The translations under genes were made by a program, and so were the position numbers. From Chrysemys picta bellii (Eukaryota; Chordata; Testudines; Emydidae), in NCBI RefSeq assembly GCF_011386835.1, contig NC_088791.1, positions 52,285,498 through 52,349,497 of the forward strand: 64,000 bases of DNA. The letters are read 5' to 3'. Positions 12,410 through 22,800 of the stretch are shown in pieces; position 1 is the stretch's first letter; every line of letters begins with the position of its first letter. The notes below the pieces were generated by a model. It worked only from the letters and a program-made list of their open reading frames with translations. It made no database searches and was not told where the DNA came from.

Positions 12410-14060
12410 GGACAGTTCAGACATAGTAGGTCCTTCGCCCGTCTAAGGGAATCAGTATAAGACAGTGTGCTACCCTAAATGGATTTACTCACACAGTTCA
12501 CAACACTGAATTCGTTTTGATTAAAGGATTGAAGGATAAAACAAGTTTATTTAACTACAGGTTTTAAGTGAGTACAATTATAAGGCATTTGTGATGGGGT
12601 GTACCAGGCCCTTTGAAGCCTCCAGCTGGAGACCTCAATATCCTACCATACTCTGGAAAGGAGCAGTGAAGGTGGGTCCTCTAGGCCTGCTTAGAAAGGC
12701 TGCAGGGAAGTAGCCAATCAGAATGCAGCAGGCTCAGTTAAAGGGCGCTACAGGGCCTAAGCAGGTCAGTTGCTGGCTGGGACCAGAAGGGGGAAGAAGG
12801 ACTGGATGATAGAGAAACTTTCCGGGCAAGGAGGCCTGGGAGACACCTTGCTTAAGCAGCGAAAAGACAGGGAACCCAAGAAGGTGATGGGACTGAGTGG
12901 GAAACAGACTGGGGAAGGCAGCAACAACTATTAAAGGGAAGCAGTGTAGCTGCTGCTTATAGGGTCCCTGTGCTGGGACCCGGAGTAGTGGGCAGGCTGG
13001 GATCCCATCACTGGGGAAGTGGCCTGAGCTTTAAGGAGGGGATAAGGCTTGCTTAGAACCCCAAGTGAAGTCGAGGACCTAAAGGGACACCAGAGAACCG
13101 CTGAGGACAAAGAGTCTCCAGAGACAAAGCTGTGGGAGCAGTGCTTTAAAACAGGGCAGAGACAGACTTAGAAGCTGGCCCAGAAGGGGGTGAGAACTGA
13201 GACCAGAGAGAGGACTACAGATAATAACAAGGACACAGTGATAGGCCTTGTTGGACCTTTGTTACCCTGGCCACTAAAGACTCACCTGACTAGGGCACCA
13301 GCCAACGGGGGGCACCGGGAGCAGAGAAAGGAAAGAGTGAATTATTTCACCCAGCCAATTGGGTGCTCATGAGAGGTGAGTGCAGTCCATTACAGCATTA
13401 AAGTCAGAAATAGTTACAAGAGAAATAAAGGTAAAACTTAATAAACTAGACTTAGTTCAAGGTGAAGTCCCTTACCAAAGGTTCCCAGTAACATTGCTGA
13501 CCAAATTCTCAGGCCAGGATCTGTTCCCCAAGTCCAAATGCTGTTTCTTTTGTCTTTTTGGGTGAAAGGGAGAGAGACTGATAAGGAGAATACCTGGAGT
13601 GCTTTTGTCCTTCACTTTCATAGTTCAGTTACCCTTTGAAATGCATTCTCCTGAGGGTTACTGCTAGATAAAGTTCCTTCCAGCTGTGAGTATGGAGACA
13701 AAGAGTCTGGTGGTGAAAGAGGTTCCATGCTGTTGTTTAAGATGCAAATCTTTGTTCCTGTTTCTTTCCCCCCCACCCCACTTTCTTGCCAAAGAATGGC
13801 CACTTGATAGGTGATGGCCCATCAACTTTGATGACACCTGCTAGTGGTGTCTGCTTGTCTGTTGTCCTTGAGAAACCGGTTTGTCCACTCCCCGGACTAG
13901 TTTAGTAAACACACTTCAGTCATGATTTCCACTTATGTTCAAACTTTACATATAATGTTGCTACACACATTTTGGTATATTATTGACCAGTGAGTTATTA
14001 ATTTTTTCAAATGATACCTCACAAGGCATATTTTATACAAAGATTATTACTATAGGATAT
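12410..14060 (-). repeat. Possible older retroelement repeat hosting the solo LTR
   Basis: Sequence on both sides of the LTR at 12590-13394 (for example AACAAGTTTATTTAACTACAGG before it and ATACCTCACAAGGCATATTTTATAC after it) resembles minus-strand LTR repeats I recall from turtles. If so, the solo LTR landed inside an older retroelement. Ends, strand and class are uncertain. Confidence 0.3.
12590..13394 (+). mobile_element. Solo LTR with 5-bp target duplication
   Basis: The 805-bp unit begins TGTGATGGGG and ends CCATTACA, the TG...CA signature of an LTR. The same five bases GCATT lie directly outside both ends (12585-12589 and 13395-13399), the size of duplication made by many LTR retroelement integrases. 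No internal coding part or second LTR is present, so it most likely formed by recombination between two LTRs. Frames inside (13190-13372) are not genes. A gypsy-type and an endogenous-retrovirus origin are both possible; the strand is inferred from the purine-rich side and is uncertain. Confidence 0.75.
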
Positions 14061-14112
14061 GGCTACAGGGGTGCATTCGATCAGTGTTCCCAAAGCTGAG
14101 AGGAGAACCAGG

Positions 14113-14680
14113 GTTTTGAACAGGGGTTTCCCACCTCACAGGTGGGTGCCCCAACAACTGGCCTATAGAGTCATTCTTACTCAGTGGCCCAATGCATATT
14201 TATTATTTATGAAAAGTGGAACAACTTCAACAGGAGAGATTGAGAGAGACCAACATCAGAATATCCTATTGTCCAGTGGCTAGGGCATTGACCTGAGAGG
14301 TTAGAAAACACCCTGTTCAAATGGCTTCTCCAAATCATGGGGGAGGAGGAATTGAACCAATCTCCTGCATCCTAGTTTAGTGCCTTAATTGCTGGCCTAA
14401 AGGGAGACTCCCTCCTATATTTTGTGGAATTAGGCAGGCTCTGAATATGCCTACAGGTTTGGGACCCCTAGGTAAGATATGCAGGGCAATGCCTACCTCT
14501 ACCTGGTCTGAGGATCATATGAGGCCTATGTGGGAGTTAGGCATTCAGATGCTTGCTTGAGGCAGCAGTGTAAAGGCCCAGGGCAGAAACTTAGGTGCCA
14601 TGGGGACTTTTACAGTGAGAATTTTTACATCTAGTGAGTTTAGGCATCCCTCTGAGTCCCTTTCTAAATCTGGGCCAAAG
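14113..14680. mobile_element. SINE-like element with two inverted tRNA-like segments
   Basis: The right segment (14273-14322) reads CCAGTGGCTAGGGCATTGAC...CCTGTTCAAAT, tRNA-like with a possible A box and a B-box-like GTTCAAAT. The left segment (14113-14166) is its imperfect reverse complement, sharing CCAGT, GGGCA, ACCTG, GAGGT and CCCTGTTCAAA. The element continues to about 14680 (AAATCTGGGCC). It could be a dimeric SINE in head-to-head form or a palindromic DNA element that captured tRNA-like sequence. The family name is not known to me. Confidence 0.55.
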
Positions 14681-15423
14681 CAGCTCTGTGAAATGACAAC
14701 TTTTTGAGATTTTGACTAAGGTGGAGGATAGTAAAAATAAAAATATTTCAATCCTGGCCAAACTGAACTGGATATTACTCTCTTGGGTCAGAAGAAGCTT
14801 TTTTTTTTTTTTTTTTCATTTTCTAAGGTTATTTATTTATTTTTGTAGGCTTCTGCACTTTCAGATTTCAGTTGGGAATAGGAGTTACCAAGAAACCACA
14901 CACAATAGAGACTGCTTTTATGATGTTTCCAAAACAAGTGTTACCCTGAAATCCTGGAAATCTCTCAAGTATCTATTCTTGTGAAATGTTCATCCTTGTT
15001 TCCCTATCACAGGAGACTAGATAAAATTTAGATAAGTATACATAGTTTGATATCTATCCAAACTGAATCATCAACTCTTTCAAGGTTTCAAACTAATTCC
15101 TACAGTTGCAGTTGGCTAATCAAGTGTGAAGAAGTCATAACACTTTCCCATACTGCTGTTAATATTTCAGATCAAGGATGAAACTCCTTCCATTAGTTTA
15201 ATAGAAATTGCCTTTGGAGGCAAAACATGGTAAACACTTATGAGTCCAGGCTCTTGAAAGTGTACTTAGTACTGTAAAGAACGCTTATATTTTAATATTC
15301 TGGATGCCTCTTAAACTCTTTTCTTTTTAACATATATTATTATGCAGATATATTAGATGCAAGTTTGCAATGTTATATGGCTTCAAAATTAGCTAATGTA
15401 ATTTTGAGCTGTGTAGCAAAGCG

Positions 15424-15793
15424 TGGCAGGACCCCCTGGCTCCTGCATCTGTTAGGTTAACAAAGACCCTGGGGTTAGTCACCACTGGTGCAGTTTATTC
15501 ACAGGCTTTTTCCCACCATCATTTTACCATATACAGTTGGTCCTTCGTGGTCTGTAGGCAGGAGGGAAGAGCTGTCTCTCTGCTTCCACTCCCTGCTCTT
15601 TTCCCCTCTTTCTTTCTGCTCCCTCTGGCTTCCTTCCCCTGAAGCTTTTATACAGCTGCTGGCTAATTCGGCAACAGCTGTCTCTGCTTCTGCAATTAGG
15701 GCCAGGTCTCCAGCCAGCTCTAATTTATCCCCCTAAATGGGAGCTGGCATGACAGAGGGCTGAATCAGCAATCCTTTGCCCAGCACCCTGTCA
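15424..15793 (-). repeat. Probable LTR-type repeat
   Basis: The block begins TGGCAGGACCCCC and ends CACCCTGTCA, so TG...CA on either strand. The ends are weakly inverted. It includes a polypyrimidine-rich centre. I see no exact target duplication. Orientation is a guess. Confidence 0.4.
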
Positions 15794-16030
15794 TAGGCTG
15801 TATGTGTAAAGGCATTACATCATTAAACAGGAAGGGAATAATTCCTCTCCACGTCATTCTAGTGTAAACTCACTTGGGTTATTGTTTTCAGGTCTGGCCA
15901 CTGCACTCCTCAAAAGATATGTTTATAATTTGGCTAAAAAATTGCTAATTGGGTAGAGGACTGAGGAAGATAAATCTAGAAATAGGAGGTGGATATGAAC
16001 ACCAAAGATGGAGAGGAATTATTTAAGATG

Positions 16031-16500
16031 TTAACAGGGTAGCACCCCACCTATACCCTACTGAGGGCTCAAGGCGTGACCTGGTCAATTTAGGTACCCC
16101 CACCCTTTCCCTTCCAAGGCCTCAGTGTATAAGGCACCTATCCTTTCCCATGGGGCTCAGGAAGAAACCTGGTCAAGTTAAGTACCCACCCTTTTCCTTG
16201 GGGCTCAGGGCTCTACGGGTCTGTCGAACCTTTTCCCAGTGAAAGAGCTTTACACAGTTGTGCTCTAAACATCTATTTATTAGCAGCACACACATACCAA
16301 GCAAATCTCTTATGCTCCCCACTCCCAATATGCAGACAAATTTCACCCGATGGCCAGTCAGGATTCATTCATCTGGGGGTTCCTGGTAATGCCTCTGCAC
16401 GTCATGGTCATGGAGAGGGGTCAGACTTCCAGCAGCTTGATGTTGAGCTGCAGTCCAGAAATGGTTCCCAAACAGCATTGTTTTTCATTTACATTATATA
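16031..16500 (-). repeat. Probable LTR-type repeat fragment
   Basis: The plus strand begins TGTTAACAGGGTAGCACCCC, and the minus strand carries an AATAAA signal at about 16275-16281 followed by about 240 bases to that edge, the layout of an R-U5 region. The segment CTGGTCAA(G/T)TTA(A/G)GTACCC is repeated twice within it (about 16081 and 16170). The right boundary is not resolved. Confidence 0.4.
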
Positions 16501-17094
16501 GGTAAAACTAGCTCCCTCCTTCAAATTTACTAAACATATCACATTATCCCACACTCTTAAATGACAAAAATTTTAACCAATTATGCACTGGCACCTATGT
16601 GTCCTCCTTTCTGCCCAAGTTCTTTACATTTTATCTTTCATTCCCAAATTGTAACTTAATTGTGACCTTCTCTATTTGTGCAGAGGGTCAGCATAAAACG
16701 CTGGTCAGAGCTTATTTTACCATTTGTTGAATCTCTTTCTGTATCCTCCCTAATTTCCCATCGTCTTTACAACCTTGGTGGTTATAACTCTCATTAGGGG
16801 CATTCCTGAGGTGGGGGTGCTTTATCAGTAGAGGAACATTCTTTTTTTCAATTTTAGTGGTGAACTCCCTGAGTTTCACCCAAGGCTGGTTTAATATGGG
16901 ATGGAGTGGGGAGAGTGTTGATCATGTCTCAGGCCTTCAGAACAGGGTGGGAAGAGGCAGAACGGGGGTGTAGCGGGGGCAGGATGAGGTGAGGTGGGGC
17001 AGGGGCTTGGGAGAAGGGGTCCGCTTGGGGCCTGGGACGTAGCCAGGGTTTGAACACCTCTGGGGCCAGGACGAATCTGGTGCCTGTGGTGTAA
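16501..17094. other. Unassigned DNA with a G-rich patch
   Basis: No gene was recognised. The part 16890-17060 is G-rich and gives a chance 105-residue open frame on the minus strand, which I do not treat as coding. Confidence 0.45.
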
Positions 17095-17345
17095 TTGAAT
17101 GAAGTTAAGACAGGGTAAATTTAAGCCGAGTACTGGGAAAAGCTTCCTCAGAATTAGATGTATCAAACAGTGAAATGATCTCCTGAAACAATTGGCAAAA
17201 GATCCCATTGTACATCACATTCAAAACTTCACTGACAAAATACTAAAAAATGTACCATAGAGAACAATCCTGCATTAGCAGGCAAATGGACTGGCCTAAT
17301 TTTATCCTCATTATGGTAAATTCCAAAGGGAAGTAGTCTCCTTGC
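17095..17345 (+). mobile_element. Old CR1/L3-like LINE 3' end
   Basis: Segments such as GTGAAATGATCTCCTGAAAC, ACATCACATTCAAAACTTCA and AGAACAATCCTGCATTAGCA follow the order of a CR1/L3-type 3' region (compare 57220-57300 and 48480-48560 in this window). It is a 5'-truncated, diverged copy. Confidence 0.55.
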
Positions 17346-17819
17346 AAACTGAGCGCCACCTGGATCAATCTCTGGCTGTTACCCTGAAAAATGGATTTTG
17401 GAGCATACCTAGAATAGCCTGCCTATCGCCCCTTTAATCTGTTCTTCCTGAGGTAAGGGTTTTTGGGGTAGTTAAGGAAACACTTAAAGACATAACCTTC
17501 TGATAAAATGATCGATACGGGCAGTATTATTTTCCTTAAATAAATTATCTTTTTATAAATGTAACTAATAATCCCTACTACAGTTTAGTCTAAATTGAAA
17601 ACCAGAAGCAAATCCCTTATTGCAAGTTAAAGAGCGTCTAAACCACATTAGCATACAGTTTAAATGATTCTAAACAGTGCACTCTGTATCAGATAGCCAG
17701 TCCATTACAGATCACTGACAGTAGTTTTTAAAATGTACTTTAATTTTTATATAGGAAAAATAGAAAAATACAATTAACACACATACATTTCAAGCACACA
17801 AATACTAACTCTAATCCTA

Positions 17820-18360
17820 TATTAAACTATAATAGAAGCAGCTTTCTCGGTTTTTATCTGTGGACTACGCTGCATTGTTTGTGGCTGCTGCTTCCTGTTG
17901 CTGCTTTCTCCGCCACCATCAGCTTCAGTCAGCTATCAGGCTCAGCCCTGCCTGGTTCCACTTCTTCGTCTTTTCCTTCTTTGGCAGCTTCTCACCTCCT
18001 TGTCAACTCGTCTCCTAACTGACTTTCTCTTCTCCAATCATCTACTTTTATACGGTTCTGTTAGCTATTAGCCCTTACTGTGCATGCTTATCACTTAGTC
18101 GTTTACCACAGAGTTGTGCTGCCCCTGTTTGGCTGTCTGCCAATATATGTATATATATTTTCTCCAGCTGAACTTTTGACTTGCTGAACTTTCAATCTGC
18201 TGAACTTTAGGCTTACTTTACACATTCATTCATAATCTGCTATACTACACATTCATTCATACTCACTGTTTACTTCAAAGTTATGATCAACTGGCTGCTT
18301 AGAATTATCATGTTCCCTTCATTTTCTAATCATATGTAACCTGCAGCTTCTGACGGTGGA
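17820..18360 (-). repeat. Unclassified LTR-like block with short tandem repeats
   Basis: A pyrimidine-rich block with three consecutive 16-bp units starting GCTGAACTTT (18167-18214) and a 10-12 bp motif ACACATTCATTCAT repeated at about 18221 and 18247. Such composition is seen in LTRs read in reverse, but I could not place ends. Confidence 0.3.
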
Positions 18361-19084
18361 GTGACTCTTGCTAATTCAAAATGGAGGTCAAGAATACAAA
18401 ATGGAGTATGGGGAATTTCTCTGGTATCAGCTAGGTCCGTAAGGTAGTCTCACTGGATATTCAGATCATCACTGGCAATCTTATTGTGCCATCAAAATTT
18501 TGGTTCCCACAAGATCACTGGTTGTGTAGTGGCATTCCTTGGTAAACAAGCTTCAGAATTCATTGGTCTTTCATTCAAATAATATGTCCGTACTAAGAAA
18601 ACCACCAAAACCAAACCAGTGCTGATGCAGGCAGTTGCTGGGTTCGACTTTGAATATCCTCATTTTTGATCTTGTCCCGCCATTTTAATATGGAGCAGCT
18701 GACAAAGACTAGGAGACTTGAAAACATCATGTCCTTAGCCTTGTTCAGCACCCAGTTGTGTAAATAGAGTTGGTATAACTATAGTTCTGTAGATCCACAG
18801 CTTCTTTGTTGACTGCTTACATACATTCCTAACACTGTAGGTGTGTGCGCTTTGTGTACTGGTGCCAGACAGTTTACCCTAGCAGTACCAGTAGGTGCAC
18901 CCACTGCTGACCTCCTCATGCTGCGATCGATGACATGAGTGGTGGAGAAGCCTCGCCCCTCCTCCAATTCCTCCTCATTGCTGGTGGTTGAAGCATTGGT
19001 GTTCCCTGAGAACAACTAACTACTGAATTTACCTAGTGATACTCAAAAAGTCTATTGACGTTTGCTTTTCTTTTAGGGTTTAAA

Positions 19085-19322
19085 AAAAATAATTTTAAGT
19101 TGATTTCATTTGATTTAGCCCATCATTTGGGGTTTTCCAGTGTGGCGGGTCTCTGATTCCCATCTGTACAGGGGAGTCTATGCCAAGGTCCCTGAGGTTC
19201 AAATCTTGTGCAGGTTGCAGGAAGTCTATGCCTGCTAGTGGCCCTCACTCCTTCTGCCCAAAGTGTTTGTGTGAGGTCCACATCAGATATAAGGTGCTGT
19301 ATGTGTCGTGGCTTCAAGACTA
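19085..19322 (+). pseudogene. DIRS-type element, gag-like 5' part (interrupted)
   Basis: Two reading frames together give a cysteine-rich segment: one frame reads HSFCPKCLCEVHI (19243-19281) and the next reads SDIRCCMCRGFK (about 19281-19316), so a frameshift splits a CxxC...CxxC zinc-binding-like motif. I recognise this as the N-terminal Cys-rich part of DIRS gag-like proteins in reptiles, from memory. The sequence resumes after the inserted TIR element at 22801. The 5' edge of the element is not resolved. Confidence 0.5.
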
Positions 19323-19602
19323 AGGGCTTGGCTACACTGGCGCTTTACAGCACTGCAACTTTCTCGCTCAGGGGTGTGAAAAAACACCCCCCCCGAGTGC
19401 AGCAAGTTACAGCGCTGTAAAGCTCCAGTGTAAACAGTGCCCCAGCGCTGGGAGCCGTGCCCCAGCACTGGGAGCCATGCTGTAAATTAATCCCTGGAGG
19501 TGGAGTACCTGCAGCGCTGGGAGAATACCTGCAGCGCTGGCGCGCGACCACACTCAGACTTCAAAGTGCTGCCGCAGGAGCGCTCCCGTGGCAGCGCTTT
19601 GA
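19323..19602. mobile_element. GC-rich TIR element, left arm (split by CR1)
   Basis: The left end AGGGCTTGGCTACACTGG matches the reverse complement of the distant right end (22785-22800, GGCCATGGTTACACTC) at about 15 of 20 aligned positions. The arm contains a foldback: GCGCTTTACAGCACTGCAAC (19341-19360) pairs with GTTACAGCGCTGTAAAGC (about 19405-19422). CAGCGCTGGGAG motifs repeat. The flanks CAAGACTA and AAGATGAA are only loosely alike, so the target duplication is worn. Confidence 0.65.
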
Positions 19603-19944
19603 AGTTTTATATAAGAACATAAGAACGGCCGTACTGGGTCAGACCAAAAGTCCATCTAGCCCAGTATCTTGTCTACCGACAGTGGCCAATGCCAGGTGTC
19701 CCAAAGGGAGTGAACCTAACAGGTAATGATCAAATGATCTCTCTCCTGCCATCCATCTCCACCCTCTGACAAACAGAGTCTAGGGACACCATTCCTTACC
19801 CATCGTGGCTAATAGCCATTAATGGACTTAACCTCCATGAATTTATCCAGTTCTCTTTTAAACACTGTTATAATCCTAGCCTTCACAACCTCCTCAGGTA
19901 AGGAGTTCCACAAGTTGACTGTGCACTGTGTGAAGAAGAACTTC

Positions 19945-20343
19945 AATCTCCCTGGACACACAATAGCAGATTTAAAGGTAGCCATCCTGCAGCAAAAAAA
20001 CTTCAGGACCAGACTTCAAAGAGAAACTGCTGAGCTTCAGTTCATCTGCAAATTTGACACCATCAGCTCAGGATTAAACAAAAACTGTGAATGGCTAGCC
20101 AACTACAAAAGCAGTTTCTCCTCCCTTGGTGTTCACACCTCAACTGCTAGAAGAGGGCCTCATCCCCCCAGATTGAACTAACCTCGTATCTCTAGCCTGA
20201 CTCACTCTTGCTTGCATATTTATACCTGCCTCTGGAAATTTCCACTACATGCATCTGACGAAGTGGGTATTCACCCATGAAAGCTCGTGCTCCAATACGT
20301 CTGTTAGTCTATAAGGTGTCACAGGACTCTTTGCTGCTTTTAG
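19945..20343 (+). mobile_element. Penelope-like (tentative) 3' fragment within CR1
   Basis: From 19945 the plus strand departs from CR1 and reads a protein-like segment containing LPGHTIADLKVAILQQKNF, then RLQRETAELQFICKFDTI and SSGLN, followed by a non-coding tail with GAAGTGGGTATTCACCCATG and GTTAGTCTATAAGGTGTCAC. The same tail type recurs at 37456 and 41725. The RE...FI.K.DT....GLN pattern resembles the C-terminal part of GIY-YIG endonucleases of Penelope-like elements; that assignment is an inference from memory. The fragment sits where the C-terminal part of the CR1 reverse transcriptase is missing. Confidence 0.5.
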
Positions 20344-20379
20344 TTTTGGGAGATCTTTTTGAAGTTCTTCACAGTCTGC

Positions 20380-20730
20380 TTTGGTCTTAACTATCTTGAG
20401 CAGTTTAGTATCATCTGCAAACTTTGCCACCTCACTTTTTACCCCTTTCTCCAGATCATTTATGAATAAGTTGTATAGGATTGGTCCTAGGACTGACCCT
20501 TGGGGAACACCACTAGTTACCCCTCTCCATTCTGAGAATTTACCATTAATTCCTACCCTTTGTTCCCTGTCTTTTAACCAGTTCTCAATTCATGAAAGGA
20601 CCTTCCCTTTTATCCCTATGACAACTTAATTTATGTAAGTGCCTTTGGTGAGGGACCTTGTCAAAGGCTTTCTGGAAATCTAAGTACACTATGTCCACTG
20701 GATCCCCCTTGTTGACCCCTTCGAAGAACT
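20380..20730 (-). pseudogene. CR1 reverse transcriptase, catalytic part (broken)
   Basis: The minus strand encodes YLDFQKAFDKVPH (about 20665-20703) and KFADDTKL (about 20405-20428), the two aspartate-bearing motifs A and C of a CR1 reverse transcriptase, with a VPQGS-like motif between them altered to TPQGS. Frameshifts separate these from the upstream frame ending at 20732, where a short deletion after CKGKLC creates a stop. After LQKDL the frame ends at the Penelope-like fragment, so the thumb region is absent. Confidence 0.8.
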
Positions 20731-20731
20731 C

Positions 20732-22198
20732 TTATAGACACAATTTCCCTTTACAGAAACCATGTTGACTTTTGCCCAAGAATTTATGTTCTTCTGTGTG
20801 TCTGACAATTTTATTCTTTACTATTGTTTCGACTAATTTGCCCGGTACTGACGTTAGACTTACCGGCCTGTAATTGCCGGGATCACCTCTAGAGCCCTTT
20901 TTAAATATTGGCGTTAAATTAGCTATCTTCCAGTCATTGGGTACAGAAGCCAATTTAAAGGACAGGTTACAAACCCTAGTTAATAGTTCCGCAATTTCAC
21001 ATTTCAGTTCTTTCAGAACTCTTGGGTGAATGCCATCTGGTCCTGGTGACTTTTTATCTCTTACTGCTTCTTGTACATGGTTGTTAAGCCACGGTGGCTC
21101 TTTTTTAGTTTTTTTTTTTTTACCGTGTTTCTTAATTTGGGGTATACATTTAAGTTGGGCCTCTATTATTGTGTCTTTAAAAAGCACCCATGCAGCTTGC
21201 AGGGATTTCACTTTAGTCACTGTACCTTTTAATTTCTGTTTAACTAACCCCCTCATTTTTGCATAGTTCCCCCTTTTGAAATGAAATGCCACAGTGTTGG
21301 GCTGTTGAGATGTTCTTCCCGCGACAGGGATGTTAAATGTTATTATATTATGGTCACTATTTCCAAGTGGTCCTGTTATTATTACCAGCTCCTGTGCTCC
21401 ACTCAGGACTAAATCTAGAGTTGCCTCTCCCCTTGTGGGTTCCTGTACCAGCTGCTCCAAGAAGCAGTCATTTAAAGTATCGAGAAATTTTGTCTCTGCA
21501 TTTCGTCCTGAGGTGACATGTTCCCAGTCAATATGGGGATAATTGAAATCCCCCACTATTATTGAGTTCTTAATTTTGATAACTTCTCTAATTTCCTTTA
21601 GCATTTCATCATCACTATCACTGTCCTAGTCAGGTGGCCGATAATAGATCCCTAATGTTATATTCTTATTAGAGCATGAAATTACTATCCATAGAGATTC
21701 TATGGAACATGTGGATTCACTTAAGATTTTTACTTCATTTGATTCTACATTTTCTTTCACATATAGTGCCACTCCTCCCACTGCACGACATGTTCTGCCT
21801 GTCACCATATGGTTCTCCCGGTCATCACAAACCCAGCTATCTATGTTTCTAATGATCAAATCTCCCATTACTAACACCTGCCTTTTCCTAGTAACTGGAG
21901 TTCCCTCCCCCGGAGAGGTAACCTCAGTGTGAGAGGATACCCCAACACCATCTGGAAGGAGGGTCCCAACTATGGGAAGATTTCCCTCTGCTCCCGTAGA
22001 CTGCTCTGCTTCCCTGGGCCTTTCATCCTCCTCCACAGCGCAGCGGCTGTCTGACCGGAGGTGGGACAATTCTACAGTGTCCCAGAAAGCCTCATCAACA
22101 TACCTCTCTGCCTCCCTTAGATCCTCCAGTTCCGCCACCCTGGCCTCCAAAGCCCGTACGTGGTCTCTGAGGGCCAGGAGCCCTTGCACCGCTTGCAC
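20732..22198 (-). pseudogene. CR1 ORF1-endonuclease-RT frame fused by deletions
   Basis: One minus-strand frame runs 489 codons with a single TAG (21626-21628). Its first part has a heptad-like segment (residues 5-27, coiled coil likely) and the ORF1 piece VLVMGDLIIRNID (residues 108-120). At about residue 138 it jumps into the endonuclease (GGVALYVKENV). After the TAG come GDFNYPHIDW and GNSDHNI, with the endonuclease Asp, Asn and His residues, then a second jump (VRDKK to SPGPDG) into the reverse transcriptase N-terminus with NYRPVSLTS. Both jumps keep frame. ORF1 in CR1 is an RNA-binding, esterase-like protein; ORF2 nicks DNA and copies the RNA. This fusion lacks parts of both. Confidence 0.85.
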
Positions 22199-22299
22199 AC
22201 ATACGCCACCCGCCCACAGGGTAGGTAATCATACGTGCTGCACTCAGCGCAATAAACTGGATAACCCCTACTCTGCTGCTGGGCTTCTGCCTGCATTGT

Positions 22300-22777
22300 C
22301 TCCTAATTAATGAAGGGGTTGTTTAAAGCAAGAAGTATTGACTGTAGTTTAGTTTATAGGTTTTAAAGCAAAAACAATAGCAAGGGGCCCTTGCCCCCTT
22401 CCCGCTCCCCTTCCAAACTCCCTTGCGAAACTCCCTGTTAGCAGCCCCTGATCGCTTGCACACTGCTTTATAAAGCTCTGGCCTGCTTGATAGCCCCGCC
22501 CACTGACTAAGGCTCAGCCAATTAACAGAGGCTTCTAGCTTTCGAACCTTCCTTTGAAGCTCACAGCACACAGACCTTCAAACATACAAACAAACAAGCA
22601 AACGGACAAACACAAGCTCAGCACACAGTTAGTGACCCCCAAACACAAACAAACACACACTACAGACAGTCACTTACCCCAAGGGTGTTGTATTTACTCC
22701 TCCTTCACCTGGAGAACTCCCTTGCGAAACTCCCTGTTAGCAGCCCCTGTTTGCAAAGCCTAGCCCCTGTTCGCAAA
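22300..22777 (-). promoter_or_regulatory. CR1 5' region with a 35-bp direct repeat
   Basis: This GC-rich stretch lies upstream of the CR1 ORF1 relic. A 35-base sequence starting AACTCCCTTGCGAAACTCCC occurs identically at 22416-22450 and 22715-22749, 299 bp apart, and a shorter GCCCCTGTT(C/T)GCAAAG motif repeats at 22743 and 22763. Tandem 5' units carrying internal promoters are known in LINEs, so this may be a duplicated promoter unit. CAAA-rich sequence (22575-22660) lies between the copies. Confidence 0.55.
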
Positions 22778-22784
22778 GCTTTGA

Positions 22785-22800
22785 GTGTAACCATGGCCTA
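22785..22800. mobile_element. GC-rich TIR element, right end (split by CR1)
   Basis: The sequence AGTGTAACCATGGCCTA is the worn inverted copy of the left end at 19323. Only the outermost bases lie to the right of the CR1 insertion, because CR1 inserted very near this end. Confidence 0.6.

Larger units (their letters stand above)
19603..22777 (-). mobile_element. CR1 LINE, near full span but internally deleted
   Basis: Read on the minus strand, the element runs from a GC-rich 5' region (22300-22777) through ORF1, endonuclease and reverse transcriptase to a 3' end with two GTTCTTAT octamers (19611-19626). The 7-bp sequence GCTTTGA occurs at both edges (19596-19602 and 22778-22784), a likely target duplication in the GC-rich TIR element. 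At about 3.2 kb, including roughly 400 bp of foreign insert, it is shorter than a full CR1 (about 4.5 kb). Deletions join ORF1 to endonuclease and endonuclease to reverse transcriptase. It is not expected to be active. Confidence 0.85.

Noticed and set aside
18779..19015. 78-residue minus-strand frame with an acidic start
   Set aside because: No domain recognised; considered as a transposase fragment but nothing supports it.
22323..22571. 82-residue minus-strand open frame upstream of CR1 ORF1
   Set aside because: It overlaps the CR1 5' region with its direct repeat and has no domain; it is more likely untranslated leader.
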